64,000 nt of DNA from Spartobacteria bacterium. GTDB taxonomy: Bacteria > Verrucomicrobiota > Verrucomicrobiia > Chthoniobacterales > UBA10450. How positions within the stretch are numbered: the first letter of the stretch is position 1; every line of letters starts with the position of its first letter. The position numbers and the translations under genes were made by a program. Where the stretch lies: the NCBI GenBank assembly GCA_003169695.1, contig PNAS01000021.1:11861-75860 (forward strand). Reading direction: 5' to 3'. Of the stretch, positions 60,479-64,000 are shown in pieces. Below the pieces are notes generated by a model that worked only from the letters and a program-made list of their open reading frames with translations, was not told the origin of the DNA and did no database searches.

Positions 60479-61270
60479 ATGCTCCATCTTATTGAAGAAA
60501 CCCTTCGTGCATCCGGCGATCTCTTGCTCCATGATAGTGAGAAGCGTACCCGCTCAGTCTATCCGCGGACGCCTCAGATAGTCGCCAGAGTAAAGGAGCG
60601 GATAGTTACGGACGACGATTTAAGGCTAAATGATTTTATCATGCGTGCGATCCGGACACAATTTCCTCACCACAACATTGTATCTGAGGAGAATAACGAC
60701 AAGACCTGGAATCTAATGGAGCCCACCTGGATAATTGATCCCATTGACGGTTCCCTCAACTTCTCACGTGGAATCGACTACTACTGTATTTCCATCGGTC
60801 ATTGGAACCAAGGTGCCCCAGTCGTGGGGGGGGTTTATTGTCCAAGAAACCAAGAGCTCTTCCTGGCGGAGCGAGGAGCAGGCGCGACGCTCAACGGACG
60901 TTCGATTGCAGTTTCTCAAACGCGGGAACTCGAAGCAGCTCTAATCCTCAGTTCAGGCTGGGAATCCTTCCGACATGCCAACCAAGAAACAGTTTTGTTA
61001 CGTGCGCTCAAGAATATTGGCAATTTGCGCATCTTTTCCGCTTCGGCGCTAGATATGTGCCAGGTAGCCGCTGGCCGAGCTGATGGACGCATTTACGCTG
61101 ACTGCAGGCTGTGGGACATATCGGCCGCTATGCTAGTCCTTTTAGAGGCGGGCGGGAAGGTTACAGACTGGCGTAATAATCAATGCCCTACTGCCGAAAC
61201 ATTAGTCGCCTCAAATGGTCTACTCCACGAACAACTATTAGCCCTGGCGAATGACACTGACAATTCCTGA
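60479..61270 (+). CDS. Inositol-monophosphatase-family phosphatase (CysQ/SuhB-like)
   Basis: 263 residues. All metal-site motifs of the Li-sensitive phosphatase family are intact: NIVSEENND (Glu about 70), WIIDPIDGSLNFSRGI (about 84-99) and LWDISAAMLVLLEAGG (about 211-226). Substrates in the family are myo-inositol phosphates, PAP/PAPS, fructose-bisphosphate or histidinol phosphate. The first gene of a three-gene overlapping unit; its stop lies 20 bases inside the SIR2 gene. Confidence 0.88.
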   Translation: MLHLIEETLRASGDLLLHDSEKRTRSVYPRTPQIVARVKERIVTDDDLRLNDFIMRAIRTQFPHHNIVSEENNDKTWNLMEPTWIIDPIDGSLNFSRGIDYYCISIGHWNQGAPVVGGVYCPRNQELFLAERGAGATLNGRSIAVSQTRELEAALILSSGWESFRHANQETVLLRALKNIGNLRIFSASALDMCQVAAGRADGRIYADCRLWDISAAMLVLLEAGGKVTDWRNNQCPTAETLVASNGLLHEQLLALANDTDNS

Positions 61271-62912
61271 GGAGATAAGGGACGCTATTCGACAGGATCG
61301 TCTCGTGCTTTTTGTAGGGTCTGGTTTCTCCCGCCCACTCGGTTACCTAGATTGGCGCCGCCTCGCTCTCAAGGCAATTGCAGAGTTTTTGCCCGAGTAT
61401 CCCGTTGTGGCGCCACTCGCCGAATGCCTCCGATTGGGCGCGCTCAGTGAGGTTCTGGTCTTTGATGCCCTAAAAGAAATCAACGAAGACAGGGTTCACG
61501 GTATTATTAAGCGAGCGAATAGTATTACTGTTTCGAAAGATTCTTTGGACAGCCATAACACTTTGTGGGCAATCGCTAGGAAAATTATTACGACCAACTA
61601 CGACACGTCATTAGAGGGCGCCCACGGCAACATTATTCCAATATGCGTAGATCACGAATTCGAACTAAAGCAAAATCTCAAAAAGCAAGAGTGGCTATTT
61701 AAGATTCACGGTACGGTGGACAACATTCGTGGCTGCGTAATTTTCAGCTCCGATTATGCGAAGCTCTATTCTACAGAAAGTCTTGCCACGCATCAACTGA
61801 AGGCCATCGCCGCCAATAATACCATATTGTTCTTGGGATTTAGCCTCAAAGATCGTTATGTATCGACCCTTTTTGAAAACTTGCAGAGATTGCTAACAAC
61901 CGACGTTAATAACGATTTGTTTATAGTACTCGAAAAGAGTGCACCTTTTGCCTTCCGCTTCATTCGTCGAATTGACATTCCCAACTATAAATCGCTTCCG
62001 TTGCTCCTACAGGAGCTCGCTGCGATCAAACGGGCTACACCAAAGGAAGCGATTCGCGTTACTCGTTTTCTTAGACGACGGTGCAGGACGTTTGAAAGGG
62101 GCTCGGCGAGCTTTAATTCTCTGGTAATCAAAGCGGCATCGGAGGAGGTTATGGAGGATGAGTTTGATGCGTTAGAAGCGAAAGTAGGCACTTTAGTGGA
62201 TTCCTACGAACGGTGCGTAGCCTCAGCAGCACTACACGAGAATTCCGGAAATATCGAAACGATGGTTAAGGTGTTGGAGAGCGCGCGCTTTTCTGGCAAC
62301 AAGGAGCTTTCGCGCCTTTTGTACCTTGCATTGGGCTTAGAGAAACTCGACGAACTAAGAGCGGCGATAGGGTACTATGAAACAATTATCGAAAGACCGG
62401 TAATCAATGAGTTTACGATGTCCGCACGGTTCAATAAGTGTATATGCCATGAGAAGCTCGAAGAATACAGCCATGTGGACTTCGAGCAGTTCATTAGGAG
62501 TAAACGCAAAGTGCTTTTTGGGCGGGAACGAGTGGCTCATAAGGCGCTGTCCAACCATTTAATCGTGTGTCATAAACTGGGTAGCCAGTTTCTCTACACG
62601 AAAGAACTTGATGCATTATTGGAGTTTGAGGTGCATAACTCCCCAAAATCTTTTGTGAAATCCTTTATTAATTATTTGACCTATAAACACGAGGCGATTG
62701 ACCGCAGCAAATACGACGAGATTTTGGGGTTGGCAAACAGCATGAGCGTTCAGGCAAGGATCGCAGGAGTTTGCAAGCTTCTTAAACACCTGGACCAGGA
62801 AACCCTTGCTTTAGTGAAAGGAGAGGCGTTGGCGATGGTGGAGCGTCTTTACACCGCCGCACCATCTTATTCGAGCAGGAAGTATATTGACGAATTTCGG
62901 GAGAGTGTCTAA
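61251..62912 (+). CDS. SIR2-domain protein with long C-terminal helical region
   Basis: 553 residues. An N-terminal SIR2_2-type NAD-binding domain: LVLFVGSGFSRPLGYLDWRRL (GSGFS 23-27), KIITTNYDTSLEGAHG (about 112-127), and the catalytic His in FKIHGTVDNIRG (about 150-161), then NNTILFLGFSLKDRYV. The rest (about 260-553) is helical and TPR-like (LSRLLYLALGLEKLDELRAAIGYYETI). In prokaryotic defence systems such SIR2 proteins (DSR, Thoeris ThsA, prokaryotic Argonaute partners) act as NADases. The start ATG overlaps the phosphatase gene. A defence role is inference. Confidence 0.85.
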   Translation: MTLTIPEEIRDAIRQDRLVLFVGSGFSRPLGYLDWRRLALKAIAEFLPEYPVVAPLAECLRLGALSEVLVFDALKEINEDRVHGIIKRANSITVSKDSLDSHNTLWAIARKIITTNYDTSLEGAHGNIIPICVDHEFELKQNLKKQEWLFKIHGTVDNIRGCVIFSSDYAKLYSTESLATHQLKAIAANNTILFLGFSLKDRYVSTLFENLQRLLTTDVNNDLFIVLEKSAPFAFRFIRRIDIPNYKSLPLLLQELAAIKRATPKEAIRVTRFLRRRCRTFERGSASFNSLVIKAASEEVMEDEFDALEAKVGTLVDSYERCVASAALHENSGNIETMVKVLESARFSGNKELSRLLYLALGLEKLDELRAAIGYYETIIERPVINEFTMSARFNKCICHEKLEEYSHVDFEQFIRSKRKVLFGRERVAHKALSNHLIVCHKLGSQFLYTKELDALLEFEVHNSPKSFVKSFINYLTYKHEAIDRSKYDEILGLANSMSVQARIAGVCKLLKHLDQETLALVKGEALAMVERLYTAAPSYSSRKYIDEFRESV

Positions 62913-63999
62913 TGTTGTGAATCAAATAGCGTGCGATGAGGTGTGCTTTTTGGGAGCAGGATTGAGCGCACGAATCGGCGCGATTCTTGCGAGGCAGACA
63001 GGGTTGCGACCGCTAGTTCTGGAGGAGGCCCCTTCGTTCGGCCAGTTTGCATTGCAACTCTCAACTGGACCTATAAGCCCGATTCCCATTTTTCCATTGA
63101 CGGATGGCTTTCTTTCAGCCCGGTTGGGATTCGCGAACGGTCGCGGTGAAAATGTTGAGGTCCATCGAACCGCCGTTAGCAAATGTAATTGGAATTCGGT
63201 AGATATTCGAGACGACTCTCTTGGAGCCTTTCTACTACGGCGGCATCATTCGCCTGATGAGGCGTTAGTACTAAGTATCAAGCAATGGGGATCCAAAGTT
63301 TGGCGTGAGCCATTGCTCCAGATTCAATACAAAATTATTCGTCACTATTTAGGAGGGCACGTTAATACTCGTTGCGGATTCCATGCTGGGCTTTCTCCAT
63401 ATCATCGCTTGGCTCAGGCAGCAACTGAAGGGCTGCTGCATATTGGGACGCTGCAGTGTGTTGATTTGAAGAAACGCGCCGTCGTAGGAAGCAAACAAAC
63501 TGTACACTTCAGGAAACTCGTCTCAACAATTCCACTTCCGCGTCTCTTACTGCTTTGTAATTGCGCGTACGGTGGCTTTGGGGAAGCGGCACCTGCGTAT
63601 TTTCAGTATTATCGGCACACGGCTGCCCTGCAGGAGAACCATCTCCTATATGACTGCGATCCCGACTCTCCGATTTTGAAGGTGTTTTCCCCTACGTGCA
63701 ATGTGCTGATGGTACAAGTGGCAGATCGTGGACGGCAGCCATCGACATATGAAGTTTCCCAAAGATTGCCCGTTTTGTTTCCCGGACTCTCGGGATTGTT
63801 TTTCGAACGGGAGTTGCGAATACCTGCGGCCTATCCGCTTGACTTTGTTGACCAAACGGGCTCTCGCCGCGGCTTTCTAAGGGAAATGGACATCCTCACC
63901 TTCGGACGTCTTGGCGACTGGGAATATCGCGATCTTCATGAATTGGACTGGAGCGGTATGCTTTCATTCATTAGGAGTGGAAGTTGCATTCTTGGTTAG
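62905..63999 (+). CDS. UDP-galactopyranose-mutase-like FAD protein
   Basis: About 365 residues ending at TAG three bases before the window edge. Start uncertain: TTG 62887, GTG 62905 or GTG 62917, all overlapping or abutting the SIR2 stop. It has DEVCFLGAGLSARIGAILARQ (FAD-binding Rossmann start), REPLLQIQYKIIRHYLGGHV, KLVSTIPLPRLLLLC and ILTFGRLGDWEYRDLHELDW; the G-R-x-G-x-W-E-Y segment is the flavin contact typical of UGM/protoporphyrinogen-oxidase-like enzymes. It may be a mutase making a furanose sugar or an oxidase. The third gene of the overlapping unit. Confidence 0.8.
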   Translation: MSNVVNQIACDEVCFLGAGLSARIGAILARQTGLRPLVLEEAPSFGQFALQLSTGPISPIPIFPLTDGFLSARLGFANGRGENVEVHRTAVSKCNWNSVDIRDDSLGAFLLRRHHSPDEALVLSIKQWGSKVWREPLLQIQYKIIRHYLGGHVNTRCGFHAGLSPYHRLAQAATEGLLHIGTLQCVDLKKRAVVGSKQTVHFRKLVSTIPLPRLLLLCNCAYGGFGEAAPAYFQYYRHTAALQENHLLYDCDPDSPILKVFSPTCNVLMVQVADRGRQPSTYEVSQRLPVLFPGLSGLFFERELRIPAAYPLDFVDQTGSRRGFLREMDILTFGRLGDWEYRDLHELDWSGMLSFIRSGSCILG

Positions 64000-64000
64000 C

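Overview
The window looks like a chromosome segment from a soil-type verrucomicrobium, probably Spartobacteria/Chthoniobacterales. This is inferred from a double-length UvrA (as in other PVC-group bacteria), a GTP-dependent PEP carboxykinase, a secreted protein carrying tandem C-terminal domains of a type I associate with Chthoniobacter-like genomes, high GC in the left part, and several families of short intergenic repeats of the kind common in these genomes. No rRNA or CRISPR array is visible. There is one complete tRNA (Thr, CGT anticodon), two 3'-end tRNA fragments and one 5' tRNA-Leu half.

Layout. 1-26 kb is ordinary housekeeping DNA: secG, mazG, a PTS IIA protein, a glycosyltransferase/rhomboid pair, pckG, the giant uvrA, lgt, an ExbB/ExbD/TonB-type operon, purD, a degenerate S41 protease, rnc, thiD, a ferredoxin, a TauE-type permease, a tandem Usp and a zinc alcohol dehydrogenase. 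Dispersed repeats here run into coding sequence: they make the C-termini of at least four genes and the linkers between the ABC modules of UvrA. 26.3-34.9 kb is a small island at the 3' end of tRNA-Thr. Copies of the tRNA 3' end lie at 28.9 and 34.9 kb, and between them are short secreted, cupin and TPR genes, several gene fragments and a large secreted beta-propeller-type protein. No integrase remains.

35-44 kb mixes intact genes (MBL-fold hydrolase, a monooxygenase/TPR/methyltransferase trio, a second methyltransferase, a cNMP-domain thioredoxin-reductase-like protein) with decayed ones (an SDR fragment and a REP-associated transposase flanked by its REP palindromes). 44.3-47.1 kb is a graveyard: a domain fragment, a tRNA-Leu cut in its anticodon loop, and a frameshifted, truncated TcaC/SpvB-type toxin gene. 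47.4-55.6 kb carries envelope or secreted genes: a membrane protein with a gamma-glutamylcyclotransferase-like tail, an S1/P1 nuclease, a CXXCH haem protein coupled to a SnoaL-like gene, and an amidase fragment.

56.2-64.0 kb is the most unusual part. Three close-packed genes (MurG-like glycosyltransferase, pyruvyl-transferase-like protein, phosphoribosyltransferase-HAD fusion) converge on an odd HAD gene. They are followed by an overlapping trio: an inositol-monophosphatase-like enzyme, a SIR2-domain protein and a UDP-galactopyranose-mutase-like flavoprotein. This could be a furanose-containing surface-glycan locus, a nucleotide- or NAD-based defence module, or one inserted in the other. The trio's overlapping frames suggest it is one functional unit. 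The cluster may continue past the window edge.
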